Shown here piece after piece: positions 1-12,196 of a DNA stretch of 43,212 nt. The notes under the pieces were generated by a model. It saw only the letters and a list, made by a program, of their open reading frames with translations. It had not been told where the DNA came from and did no database searches. Position numbers and translations under genes: made by a program. Source of the stretch: Geobacter sp. UBA698 (GTDB taxonomy: Bacteria > Desulfobacterota > Desulfuromonadia > Geobacterales > Pseudopelobacteraceae); NCBI GenBank assembly GCA_002298925.1, contig DBMM01000076.1:1-43212 (forward strand). The letters are read 5' to 3'. Every line of letters begins with the position of its first letter. Positions within the stretch are counted from its first letter, which is position 1.

Positions 1-84
1 CTCCTCGTTTTACCAATTAATTGTGGAGTGTCCCTTTACGTCCGTTTGCTTTGAACAAACTTTTTTTAGGCAAGGAGCTCCGAC

Positions 85-711
85 GTGGCCGTTTATGAAG
101 TCAAACACCCCCTGATCCAGCACAAACTCGGCTTGCTGCGCAAGTCCGACCTGAGCACCAAGCAATTTCGCGAGCTGGCCTCCGAAGTTGCGCGCCTGTT
201 GACCTACGAAGCGACCAAGGATCTGGAAACCGAAACCATTACGGTCAGCGGGTGGGCCGGCCCGGTCTCCGTCCAGCAGATCAAGGGGAAGAAGATCACC
301 GTTGTGCCGATTCTGCGGGCCGGTCTGGGGATGATGAACGGGGTGCTCGACATGATCCCCAGCGCCAAAGTCAGCGTGGTCGGCCTTTACCGCAATGAGG
401 AGACGCTGGAGCCGGTCGCCTATTACGAGAAGCTTGCCAGCGGAATGGAAGAACGCACCGCCCTGATCATCGACCCGATGCTCGCCACCGGCGGGTCATT
501 GCTGGCCACTATCGATATGCTGAAAAAAGCCGGATGCCAGCGGATCAAGGGGCTCTTCCTGGTAGCCGTTCCCGAGGGACTGGAGAAGGTCAGCAGGGCC
601 CATCCCGACGTGGAAATCTACGTTGCCTCCATTGACGAACGCCTCAATGAACAGGGCTATATCCTTCCCGGACTCGGCGATGCCGGGGACAAGATCTTCG
701 GCACGAAATAG
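85..711 (+). CDS. upp: Uracil phosphoribosyltransferase
   Basis: Pyrimidine salvage enzyme that makes UMP from uracil and PRPP in the cytosol. The 208-residue length is normal for the family. Visible marks are VVPILRAGLGM (residues about 74-84), the PRPP-binding loop LIIDPMLATGGS (about 127-138) and the C-terminal uracil site GYILPGLGDAGDKIFGTK. The GTG at 85 is chosen because AAGGAG stands seven bases upstream and the protein begins directly with the family N-terminus. In many bacteria upp is followed by a uracil permease gene; here only the first codons of such a gene remain right after the stop. Confidence 0.97.
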   Translation: MAVYEVKHPLIQHKLGLLRKSDLSTKQFRELASEVARLLTYEATKDLETETITVSGWAGPVSVQQIKGKKITVVPILRAGLGMMNGVLDMIPSAKVSVVGLYRNEETLEPVAYYEKLASGMEERTALIIDPMLATGGSLLATIDMLKKAGCQRIKGLFLVAVPEGLEKVSRAHPDVEIYVASIDERLNEQGYILPGLGDAGDKIFGTK

Positions 712-722
712 GAGTGCAGCTC

Positions 723-779
723 ATGTCAACTTCCCCCGAGCCGGTCTGGCGCACCGCCCTTTCCGGTGCCCGGATCCTC
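723..779 (+). pseudogene. 5' remnant of a uracil permease gene (uraA/pyrP-like)
   Basis: An ATG 11 bases after the upp stop, with GGAG upstream, opens a frame beginning MSTSPEPVWRTALSGARILL. This resembles the N-terminal lead-in of NCS2 uracil/xanthine permeases, which commonly sit next to upp. About 19 codons survive; the frame then enters the inverted-repeat element at 780-909 and nothing permease-like follows. The identification rests on a short match plus gene context, so it is tentative. The permease function is lost at this locus. Confidence 0.5.
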
Positions 780-909
780 TTAGACCAATTCCAAACCAAA
801 GCGCTATCTTCGTTGGCTCGTCTTCGGCTCCTCAACATACTGATCTGTATGCCTTCGTCGCCTCAAGCCTCGTCGTCTTGATTTCATCTTTGATTTGAAA
901 TCGGTATTA
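780..909. repeat. 130-bp non-coding element with 21-bp imperfect terminal inverted repeats
   Basis: The ends, 780-800 and 889-909, are inverted copies matching at about 16 of 21 positions (core ACC-A-TT-C-AAA--CAAA). The middle is a long imperfect hairpin centred on CATAC-TGATCT-GTATG at 836-851. It has no coding content. It sits exactly where the permease remnant stops, and the recC upstream region follows. The shape suggests a MITE-like or REP-like dispersed repeat; copy number cannot be judged from one window. Confidence 0.6.
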
Positions 910-1029
910 GTCGCCTACGGCGCGACGGTCCTCGTTCCGCATCAGACACTTGCCTAAAAAACAGTTGCCGGTTAAGGTTGCCTGTCAGCGCCGATGTGAT
1001 GTCCGCATCGGGCTGGGAAAGGTGCCATC

Positions 1030-4000
1030 ATGTCGTTGACCGTCTATACCAGTAATCGCATGGAGCGGCTGGCCGACCAGCTGGGGGAGGTGTTGTCCGG
1101 CCCCCTGTCCGCGCCGCTGACCCGGGAAGTCATCGTTGTGCAGAGCAAGGGGATGCAGCGCTGGCTGGCGATGGAGCTGGCCCGGCGTTTCGGCGTCTGG
1201 GCCAACTGCAGCTATCCCTTTCCCAACAAGTTCGTGGGGGACATCTTCCGGGATGCCATGGCGGATATGCCCGTCCCGGAGGAGTTCGAGCTGGGTGCCA
1301 TGGTCTGGCGCATCATGGGGCTGGTGGACCGCTTTCTCGATCAGGAAGCCTTTGCCGAGCTGAAGGGGTACCTGAGCGGCGCCAGCCTCGGGCTGAAAAA
1401 ATACCAGCTGGCCGGCAAGATCGCCGATACCTTCGATCAGTACACGATCTTTCGGGGTGATCTGCTGGCGGGGTGGGAAGCGGGCGGGGACGACAGCTGG
1501 CAGGCATTGCTCTGGCGGGCTCTGGTGGCCGAGCTGGGAAGCCAGCACCGCAGCTCGGTGCAGGCCGAATTCCTGCGCCGGCTGGCCGCCGGCCGGATCG
1601 AGCGCTCCCTGTTCCCGGAGCGGATCACGCTCTTCGGCATATCCTATCTGCCCAATTTTCACCTGCAGGTCCTGGCCAGCCTGGCGGCATTCACCCAGGT
1701 CAATCTCTTCATCATGAGTCCCTGCCAGCAGTATTGGGGCGACATCCTGCCGGAACGGCTCCGCCTGAAACTCCCCCCGCTCGCACGGGAAAACGTGGAT
1801 CAGGGCAATCCCCTGCTGGCCTCCCTGGGGCGGCTCGGCCGGGATTTTTCCAATGTGATCCTGGCCTGCGAAGATCTGTCCGGCGGCGAGCAGAGCCTCT
1901 ACCGGGAGGCGGCCGGCCAGACGCTCCTGGCGGATCTGCAGAATTCGATCCTCAACCTGAGCACGACCGCTGACGAAGCTAAAACCACCATCGCTCCCGA
2001 GGACCGGACGGTTGCGCTGCATTCCTGCCACAGCGCCATGCGCGAGGTGGAGGTGCTCCATGACAACCTGCTGGATTTGTTCGCCCGGGACAGGGAGCTC
2101 AAGCCCCGGGACATTCTGGTGATGACCCCCGACATCGAGAGTTACGCCCCCTTCATCAGCGCAGTCTTTGACGCGCCCCCCGGCACGGACAACCGGATCC
2201 CCTATTCGATCGCCGACCGCACCATCCGCTGCGAGGGGCGGCTCGCCAAGGCCTTTCTGGCCATTCTGGAACTGCCTGGCAAGCGTTTCGGCGCGCCGGC
2301 CGTGACGGATATCCTCGCCTGTGCCGCCATTCAGCGCAGATTCGGGCTGCAGGAGGCGGATCTCGATCAGGTTACAACCTGGATCGAGGAAACCGTGATC
2401 CGCTGGGGGCTGGACGAACACGAGCGGGAAGCGGCCGGTCTGCCCCCCTACCGGGACCACAGCTGGATGGCCGGCCTGGATCGGCTGCTCCTGGGCTATG
2501 CCCTGCCCGAGCAGGATGACCGGCTGTTTGACGGCCTGCTCCCCTACGACAACATGGAGGGGAGTGCCCCGCTGCTGCTCGGCCGGCTGGTGACCTTTGT
2601 CAGGAACCTGCACCGGCTGGTGAGCGGGCTGGAGCGGCCGGCCACCCTGGTGGCCTGGCAGGAGATCCTCTCGGGGATCTTCGCGGGATTTTTCGATTCG
2701 GACGATGACGACGCCCGGGAAGCGGACACCATTACTACCGTGATCGCAGACCTGGCCAGGATGCAGGAGCTGTCGGCCTTTAGAGGCGAGATCGGTCTGG
2801 ATGTGATCCGTGCCTGGCTGCAGGGACGCCTGGATAGCGAGGGGCGCGGTTTCGGCTTTCTGTCGGGCGGGGTCACCTTCTGCGCCATGCTGCCGATGAG
2901 GAGCATTCCCTTCCGGGTGATCGCCCTGATCGGCATGAACGACGGCGCTTTTCCCCGCCAGAACCGGGGGCCCGGATTCGACCTGATCAGCCGCTCGCCC
3001 CGGCCGGGGGACCGCTCCCTGCGGGACGAGGACCGCTACCTGTTCCTCGAATCGCTGCTCTCCTCGCGGGAGCGGCTGTACATCAGCTACATCGGCCAAA
3101 GCATCAGCGACAACAGTGCCGTGCCCCCTTCGGTGCTGGTCAGCGAGCTGCTCGACTATCTGGAACGCCATTACCAGCTTCCGGGGGGTGATTTGCTGGA
3201 CAGCCTGGTGACCCGGCACCGCCTGCAGCCCTTCAGCCCGGACTATTTCAACGGCACCGGCCGGCTGTTCAGCTACTCCCATGAAAACTGCGAAGCTGTT
3301 GCCAAACGGCTGTCCGGGGCGGATTTACGGCGCAGCTTCATTTCCCGGGAACTGCCGGAACCGCCCCCTGGGATGCGTACCGTGCCGCTGGTGAGTCTGC
3401 TCGCTTTTTATGCCAACCCGGCCAGATACCTGCTGCGCAACCGGCTGGGGATCCGCCTGGACGAGCCGGCCGCGCCGCTGGAAGAGCGCGAGCCGTTCGA
3501 GATCGACGGACTGGAAGCCTATGCCCTCAAGCAGAAGATCATCGCAGTGACGCTGGCCGGCGGCGACCAGCAGGATCTGCTGCCCCTGGCCCGGGCCCGG
3601 GGCATACTGCCGCCGGCCGGGCCGGGACAGCTGGCCTTCGAGAAGAGCGCGGAGTCGGCCCTGGCACTGGCCGCCAGCGTCAGGGCCTGTCTGGCCGGCG
3701 AGGAAGAACTGCCGCCGCTGGATTTCGACCTGGCCATCGGCGAATTCAGGCTGTACGGGCGTCTGGCCGGCCTGCGCCCCGGCCGGCTGCTGCGTTACCG
3801 CTGCGCCAAGCTGGCCGCCAAGGACCAGATCGGGCTCTGGATCGAGCACCTGCTGCTCAATCTGCTGGATAAGGAGGGCTATCCTAAAAAGAGCACGCTG
3901 GTGATGAGTGACCGGACGGTTGAACTGATGCCGTTTAGCGACAGTGAGCACTGTCTGCGGCTCTTGCTGGAAAACTACTGGCAGGGGCTGAAGCTGCCGC

Positions 4001-4202
4001 TCAAGTTTTTCCCCCGCTCGTCCCTCAAGTACGCCGAATCGGGCAACCTGGGGCAGGCGCAGACGGTCTGGAGCGGCGAGCGCTATCCGGAAAACGACGA
4101 CCCCTGTTACCGGCTCTGCTTCGGGGATCAGGACCCCCTTGACGGGGAGTTCATGGAACTGGCGGTCGCTCTCTTCGGCCGGTATCTTGACTGCAGGGGG
4201 CA

Positions 4203-4206
<4 letters not shown>
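1030..4206 (+). CDS. recC: Exodeoxyribonuclease V gamma subunit RecC
   Basis: Non-catalytic, Chi-recognising subunit of the RecBCD helicase-nuclease, which processes double-strand ends for homologous recombination. The 1058-residue length fits the family (E. coli 1122). The N-terminus has the typical RecC opening (LTVYTSNRMERLADQL, then VVQSKGMQRWLAMELA at about 38-53 and the NCSYPFPNKF segment). ALIGMNDGAFPR at about 635 and DEDRYLFLESLLSSRERLYIS at about 668-690 are the inactive-helicase motifs retained in RecC. Its stop overlaps the start of recB by four bases (ATGA), indicating translational coupling in a recC-recB-recD operon. Confidence 0.96.
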
Positions 4207-7790
<3,584 letters not shown>

Positions 7791-7791
7791 C

Positions 7792-9576
7792 ATGGAGCCG
7801 ATGCTGCCCTTGCGGGATATCGACATTCAGTTTGCGGATTTTCTCTGCCGCCTGGCCGGGGGAGCGGACAGCGGGGACCTTGCGGAACTGTGGAACGCCG
7901 CCGGCCGGTTGAGCGCCGCAGTGGGGCAGGGCAACATCTGCCTTGACCTGGAGGAGTCCTTCGGGGCCGAGGCGGAGGCGCTGGCCGCCACTCTGCGGGC
8001 CAGCCATCTGGTAGGGGGGGCGGGGGATTACCGGCCGCTGATTCTGGACAGTTTCGGCCGGCTGTACCTGTACCGCTACTGGAAGTACGAGCGGGACCTG
8101 GCCGAAGCGGTCAGGGCCATGGCCGCCGACCGGCCGGCGCTTGACGAGACAGTTCTCAAGGACGGACTGACCCGGCTGTTCGGTGTCTACGACCAGAGTG
8201 GACTGGACTGGCAGCGGGTGGCGGCGGCCACGGCCGTGCGCAGCCGCTTCAGTGTCATTTCCGGCGGACCGGGCACCGGCAAGACCTCCACCGTGGTCAA
8301 GATCATGGCCCTGCTGCTGGAACAGCCGGGCGGGGCGGAGCAGCGCATCGCCCTGGCCGCGCCCACCGGCAAGGCGGCCGCCCGGCTGAAGGAGTCCATC
8401 ATTTCGGCCCGGGAAGGCCTGCGGGGGCAAACCGCGCTGGCGGAAGGGCTGCCCGATGATGTCTCCACCATCCACCGCCTGCTGGGGGTCGTGCCCGCAT
8501 CCAGCCGTTTTAGGCATGGCAGGGACAACCACCTGCCGTTCGAGGTTGTCATCATCGATGAGGCCTCCATGGTGCCGCTGCCCCTGATGGCCAAGCTGGT
8601 GGCTGCCCTGGCGCCCCGGGCCCGGCTGATCCTGTTGGGGGACCGCGACCAGCTGTCGTCGGTGGAGGCGGGCGCCGTGCTGGGCGATCTCTGCGATACC
8701 GGCACGGTCCATACCTTTTCGGAGGAGTTTTCACGGTTTGTCGTCGAGGTGACCGGAGCTGCGATTGCGCCGGAACAGCTCTCCAGCCGGATCCCCCTGC
8801 TGGCGGACGCCATCGTGGTACTGCAGAGGAATTACCGCTTCGGCCAGCAGAGCGGCATCGCTGCCCTGAGCCGGGCCATTAATGCCGGGGAGGGGCGCGC
8901 AGCCCTGGAGCGGCTCAAGGCCGGCCACTACCCCGATGTTACCCTGGCCGCGCTGCCGGCTTCCCATGATCTGCGCAAACAGCTGGAAGGGGTTGTGCTG
9001 GCGGGGTACCGGGATTATCTGCAGCAGCCGGATCCGGCCGCTGCCCTGCGGGCTTTCGACCGCTTCCGGGTGCTGTGCGCCATGCGCCAGGGGAGTCATG
9101 GGGTGACCGGCATCAATCAGGCCATCGAGGCCGGTCTGGCCGCCAAGGGGCTGATAGCGCCCTATAAGCGGTGGTACCGGGGGCGGCCGGTGATGGTCAC
9201 CCGCAATGATTACAACCTGAAGCTGTTCAACGGCGACATCGGCATCACCCTGCCCGATCCGGATGACCGCGAGCAGCTGGCGGTATTCTTCCTGTCGCCG
9301 GAAGGGGGCGTGCGCAAGTTCTCGCCCTTTCGCCTGCCCGAGCATGAAACCGTGTATGCCATGACGGTTCACAAAAGCCAGGGGTCCGAGTTCGAACGGA
9401 TCCTGATGGTCCTGCCCCCCTTCGACAATCAGGTGCTGACCCGGGAGATCCTCTACACCGGTCTGACCCGTGCCAGGAACAGCGCCCTGCTGTGGTGCCC
9501 GGATGAGATCTTCATCTCGACGGTCAACCGGCGCATCGCCCGTCGGTCAGGACTGCGTCAGGCGCTGTGGGAGTAA
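7792..9576 (+). CDS. recD: Exodeoxyribonuclease V alpha subunit RecD
   Basis: 5'-3' SF1 helicase subunit of RecBCD. Walker A GGPGTGKTST is near residue 160, Walker B IIDEASMV near 254, then LLGDRDQLSSVEAG near 281, the late helicase motif MTVHKSQGSEF near 524 and TGLTRAR near 556. The ATG at 7792 is preferred over an in-frame TTG at 7771 because AAGGAG lies seven bases upstream and it follows the recB stop by one base. The gene order recC-recB-recD is that of a compact operon. At 594 residues the length is typical (E. coli 608). Confidence 0.95.
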   Translation: MEPMLPLRDIDIQFADFLCRLAGGADSGDLAELWNAAGRLSAAVGQGNICLDLEESFGAEAEALAATLRASHLVGGAGDYRPLILDSFGRLYLYRYWKYERDLAEAVRAMAADRPALDETVLKDGLTRLFGVYDQSGLDWQRVAAATAVRSRFSVISGGPGTGKTSTVVKIMALLLEQPGGAEQRIALAAPTGKAAARLKESIISAREGLRGQTALAEGLPDDVSTIHRLLGVVPASSRFRHGRDNHLPFEVVIIDEASMVPLPLMAKLVAALAPRARLILLGDRDQLSSVEAGAVLGDLCDTGTVHTFSEEFSRFVVEVTGAAIAPEQLSSRIPLLADAIVVLQRNYRFGQQSGIAALSRAINAGEGRAALERLKAGHYPDVTLAALPASHDLRKQLEGVVLAGYRDYLQQPDPAAALRAFDRFRVLCAMRQGSHGVTGINQAIEAGLAAKGLIAPYKRWYRGRPVMVTRNDYNLKLFNGDIGITLPDPDDREQLAVFFLSPEGGVRKFSPFRLPEHETVYAMTVHKSQGSEFERILMVLPPFDNQVLTREILYTGLTRARNSALLWCPDEIFISTVNRRIARRSGLRQALWE

Positions 9577-9631
9577 GGTAGGGTTAAGGGTTGTTCTATG
9601 GAATTGCAGCGGTAAGTGTTCTAGCGAAATG

Positions 9632-9655
9632 GCCGGACCGGATGACCGGCCCGGC
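9632..9655 (-). terminator. GC-rich hairpin between convergent recD and cytochrome c7 genes
   Basis: A 10-bp stem with a 4-base loop lies just past the cytochrome stop. On the minus-strand RNA all ten positions pair (one G-U), whereas the plus-strand RNA has an A-C mismatch at that place, so it probably serves the cytochrome gene. No U-tract follows, so it is a weak intrinsic terminator at best. Confidence 0.45.
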
Positions 9656-9669
9656 ACTGGAGACGGGGA

Positions 9670-9978
9670 CTACTTGAATTTGTGGCAGCTGCGGCATTCC
9701 GTCGGACCTTTGAGCTTGCCCTGGTGGCACTTCATACAGACTCTGTGGGCGCCCTGATTGCCCCAGACGCTCTGCTTGTCGCCGCCAGAGCCGTGGCAGG
9801 TGAAGCATTCGATCTTCAGATCGGTCTGATGCTTTCTGTGTGGAAACTTGAGCTGCATGCTGCTGGACTTCAGTTCGATGACTTCCGGGCCGTTTTTGGT
9901 GGCGGGCTTTGTCTCGGCCGCCCAGGCTGAAACGGTTATGGCAAGTACAGCGGCTGTTGCGATCAATACCTGTCTCAT
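9670..9978 (-). CDS. Periplasmic triheme cytochrome c7 (PpcA family)
   Basis: Small electron carrier of the periplasm, typical of Geobacter extracellular electron transfer. The 102-residue precursor has a signal peptide (MRQVLIATAAVLAITVSAWA, cut near residue 20) and exactly three haem motifs, CFTCH, CMKCH and CRSCH. LKFPHRKHQ supplies axial histidines as in PpcA, and the C-terminal KGPTECRSCHKFK follows the PpcA pattern closely. The spacing between motifs one and two is longer than in PpcA itself (insert around SGGDKQSVWGNQGAHR). It stands alone on the minus strand, convergent with recD. The electron partner cannot be told from context. Confidence 0.9.
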   Translation of the reverse strand: MRQVLIATAAVLAITVSAWAAETKPATKNGPEVIELKSSSMQLKFPHRKHQTDLKIECFTCHGSGGDKQSVWGNQGAHRVCMKCHQGKLKGPTECRSCHKFK

Positions 9979-10067
9979 GACTGACTACCCCCTCGGGTGA
10001 AGTGATAGCAATCGTTCTATCATTAAAGAATCGACTCAGGCAACCATAAACCGGCCAAGCCTGTTGC

Positions 10068-10208
10068 CTACTTGACGAAGGTGCCGTTGTGGTCTTCGGC
10101 GAAGGCGGTCTGCAGCTCTTCGCGGGTGTTCATGACGATCGGTCCCTGCCAGGCGATCGGCTCCCCCAGCGGTTTGCAGGTCAGAAGCGGGAAACGCAGG
10201 CCCTGCTT
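10068..10208 (-). pseudogene. C-terminal remnant of a pirin-family protein gene
   Basis: The minus strand encodes an uninterrupted stretch ending ...GEPIAWQGPIVMNTREEL... and NGTFVK before a TAG at 10068-10070. This is the characteristic pirin C-terminus (G-P-FVMNT-EE, then GTF at the end). Upstream the frame soon meets TGA at 10233-10235 and no pirin N-terminal domain or start codon is present. The fragment therefore represents about the last 45 codons of a gene that usually has about 230-290. Pirins are cupin-fold iron proteins; no function remains here. Confidence 0.65.
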
Positions 10209-10252
10209 ACGAGAAGAGTGGCTTTGGCCAATTCATCAAGTCCTGCAGACTC

Positions 10253-10831
10253 CTAGGGTTGCTTTTTCAGCAATCTGTAAGGGTCTGCCCTGATCAGCCA
10301 GGGTGAATCGGCATACTCGGCCGCCAGGCGGTCGTAGATAGCGATCAGGTTGGAAACGTCATGGCTTTCGATATAGCGGGAAACGCCGTTCAGGTAGACC
10401 GCTTCCGGCGCCAGGCTGCTGGCCGGGTAGTCGCTCAGTATCTTTTCATAACATTGACAGGCACCCGGCCGGTCCGGTCGGTTGAACTTGGCCTTGCCCA
10501 TCCCCAGCAGCAGCGAGGGGATCAGTTCCAGCGGCGGATAGAACCCCAGGGTGCGGTAATGCTCAGTCCCATCGGCATCCAGCACCAGCAGGCTCGGCGT
10601 CCATTTGACCTTGTACTGCGGTCCGAGAAGCGGGTCGTCCGCCGCCAGGCGCAGGGGAACCAGGTTGTCGTTGATGAATGAAATTACGGCAGGATCGATG
10701 TACGCGACCGCGTCCATCTGTTTGCAACCAATTCAGTTGGGGTTGAAAAAATCGGCGAATATCAGCCTGTTTTCCGCCCGGGCCTTGGCAAGGCCGTCCT
10801 GATAAGACTCGATCCATTGTACTTTCGCCAT
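10253..10831 (-). CDS. Thioredoxin-like protein with in-frame UGA (candidate selenoprotein, UxxC)
   Basis: Read from the ATG at 10831 (AAGGAG eight bases upstream) through an in-frame TGA at 10733-10735, this is one 192-residue thioredoxin-fold protein: ...LIFADFFNPN-U33-IGC36-KQMDAVAY... The UGA falls exactly where the first active-site cysteine of a thioredoxin CxxC should be, and the second cysteine is kept. The conserved cis-proline follows (VKWTPSLLVLD). The C-terminal half looks helical and TPR-like (CYEKILSDYPASSLAPEAVYL, then IYDRLAAEYADSPW). The reading frame is preserved on both sides. A short G-U-tolerant stem (GGUUGC with GCGGUC) directly follows the UGA and could be part of a bacterial SECIS, but this is weak. 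The alternative is a nonsense mutation, with translation restarting at ATG 10717. Confidence 0.82.
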
Positions 10832-10895
10832 GATCCTTCTCCTTTCGAATGATGTGATAGAACAAAGCATATCAAAAAGCTAAGCAGGTGCAAGC

Positions 10896-10982
10896 ATGAC
10901 CCGAAAAGCTCAGCTGATTGACCATCTGGTAGAGCTGACAGCAAAGTTGTCGGCAGAGGACATTGCGTTGAGAAACGGCTGA
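10896..10982 (+). CDS. Very short ORF, 28 residues, doubtful
   Basis: MTRKAQLIDHLVELTAKLS... ends at TGA 10980-10982. The amphipathic helical composition looks protein-like and could be the N-terminal stub of a regulator, but the ribosome-binding site is poor and nothing continues it. It lies between the divergent selenoprotein candidate and the riboswitch promoter. No function is proposed; it may not be expressed. Confidence 0.2.
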   Translation: MTRKAQLIDHLVELTAKLSAEDIALRNG

Positions 10983-11085
10983 CTCTCCGATGTAATTTCG
11001 TGCGTCACTTAGCTTTTATTATTATGAATACAACCTTAATATCCTGTAAAATCAGTGTATTAGCTGTTGGGTGGGTGGTTTTGCC

Positions 11086-11114
11086 TTGACAGGACTGCCG
11101 CCCCAGGCTATCTT
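11086..11114 (+). promoter_or_regulatory. Sigma-70 type promoter upstream of the GEMM riboswitch
   Basis: TTGACA at 11086-11091 and TATCTT at 11109-11114 are separated by 17 bases. Transcription would begin near 11120, just ahead of the aptamer, which fits a leader of about 200 bases before the start codon at 11328. Confidence 0.65.
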
Positions 11115-11142
11115 AACGAAATAAATTGCGCCGAATATGCTT

Positions 11143-11222
11143 CAGATAATGACAATACTAAACCACCCGTGAGGGTGGGACGGAAAGCCTACGGGTCTCA
11201 ACGAGACAGCCGGGTCGCCAAA
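11143..11222 (+). promoter_or_regulatory. GEMM-I riboswitch aptamer, probably the cGAMP-selective (GEMM-Ib) type
   Basis: The conserved GEMM-I pattern is complete: AAACC at 11160-11164, a CACCC/GGGTG stem capped by the GNRA loop GTGA, GGGACGGAAAGCC (consensus GGGACGCAAAGCC), a second stem GTCTC/GAGAC, then GCCGGGTCGCC. Aligned on AAACC, the base equivalent to G20 of the Vibrio Vc2 aptamer is A at 11157; known Geobacter GEMM-I RNAs with A20 prefer 3',3'-cGAMP over c-di-GMP. The positions equivalent to the G21-C46 pair are here C and G, a compensatory swap that supports the alignment. The class call is firm; the ligand call is inference. Confidence 0.9.
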
Positions 11223-11257
11223 ATATCTTAACGATATTGAAGCCCCGGCTTTTTTTA
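11208..11257 (+). terminator. Riboswitch expression platform: intrinsic terminator
   Basis: AGCCGGG at 11208-11214, which is the 3' part of the aptamer, can instead pair with CCCGGCT at 11244-11250, followed by a run of eight T. Ligand binding would hold the first strand inside the aptamer and prevent the terminator, so this should be an ON switch, as reported for Geobacter GEMM-I switches. Confidence 0.82.
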
Positions 11258-11327
11258 TTTGGTGCGTGCTCCCGGGTACAGAATTGAACCGCGGGGAAAC
11301 AGCACGCCGCACACAACAGGAGAACAC

Positions 11328-12182
11328 ATGATAGACATAAACAAAAAAATATATGAAATGGCGGTATTCATCGAGTTTCTGGCTGGATCGGGTCTGGCTA
11401 TTTTCTTCCACGTGGTGCTGCACAATGAGCAGTCGGCCTACATGATCTTCGGAGTGGGGATCCTGCTGTCATTGGGGACCTACCTGGTGCGGGAGGATAT
11501 CGGCAAGGCCAAGTCCGAGCTCTTGTCGCAGTATCAGCAGGTTCACGCGCTGCCCTTCGCCCTGGCGCAGATAAGCGACGCCGAATGCCAGATCAAGGCG
11601 CAGGACCTCATCGCAAGCACCCTGAAAAATATCACCCTATTGCAGCAGGGGTATATCCCGCTGGACGAGATGGACTTCTATCTGGAAGGTGCCAGGCAGT
11701 CCGACCAGGTCGTTCACCAGATACGCGCGGTGGACCCGCTGACAACGGGATGGCTGAGCCGTGGTACCCTCATCAACTTCTACCAGTCCAACCTGCGGGC
11801 CATCGAACGCGGCACCAAGACCACCCGTATTTTCATCACCAGCCGCGACGACCTGGTCGACCCGGAGGTACAGAAGGTGCTGCAGGTGCAACTCAAGGAC
11901 GGGGTCGAGGTGCGGCTCGCCTTTCGCGACGAACTCCCTTCGACCATCGACTTCAGCGGCAGTGATACCTACGGTTCCTTCGATTTTGCCATCTATGATG
12001 ACCGGGCCGTGACCTCCGTCTTCCCCCAGACCGGCAAATATTACGGAAGAAAGACGGTGCAGCTGACGGAAATCGCCAAGTACCTGCACCTCTATGAACG
12101 GCTCGAGCATAGCGCCCACCCGGTCTCCGTGGAAGACGATCGGATAGTCCTGGCGGGCGAGGCTATCACCCTGGCGACATGA
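11328..12182 (+). CDS. Riboswitch-controlled inner-membrane protein of unknown function
   Basis: 284 residues. The N-terminus holds two membrane helices (about residues 9-28, MAVFIEFLAGSGLAIFFHVV, and about 33-52, SAYMIFGVGILLSLG), leaving a cytoplasmic domain of about 220 residues. That domain carries TKTTRIFITSRDDLVDPEV and DFAIYDDRAVTSVFP, alternating strands and helices that recall phospholipase-D-like or receiver-type sensor folds, but no catalytic HxK motif is visible, so no enzyme activity is assigned. The ATG at 11328 has AGGAGA five bases upstream; an upstream in-frame start at 11259 would lie in the terminator tail and is rejected. Expression should depend on the GEMM riboswitch directly upstream. 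Confidence 0.85.
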   Translation: MIDINKKIYEMAVFIEFLAGSGLAIFFHVVLHNEQSAYMIFGVGILLSLGTYLVREDIGKAKSELLSQYQQVHALPFALAQISDAECQIKAQDLIASTLKNITLLQQGYIPLDEMDFYLEGARQSDQVVHQIRAVDPLTTGWLSRGTLINFYQSNLRAIERGTKTTRIFITSRDDLVDPEVQKVLQVQLKDGVEVRLAFRDELPSTIDFSGSDTYGSFDFAIYDDRAVTSVFPQTGKYYGRKTVQLTEIAKYLHLYERLEHSAHPVSVEDDRIVLAGEAITLAT

Positions 12183-12196
12183 CCGTTCGTTTTTAA

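Noticed and set aside
985..3282. Very long open frame on the minus strand opposite recC
   Set aside because: It mirrors recC codons (high GC at third positions removes stops), its protein is a low-information Gln/Pro/Gly/Ala/His mix and it has no ribosome-binding site.
10563..10865. Separate minus-strand ORF overlapping the thioredoxin-like gene
   Set aside because: It is another frame over the same DNA. The frame holding the thioredoxin motifs continues through the UGA, so this ORF is a by-product.
9580..12190. Genomic island or prophage boundary near the cytochrome and riboswitch region
   Set aside because: No integrase, tRNA, direct repeats or phage genes were seen; only small remnants are present.
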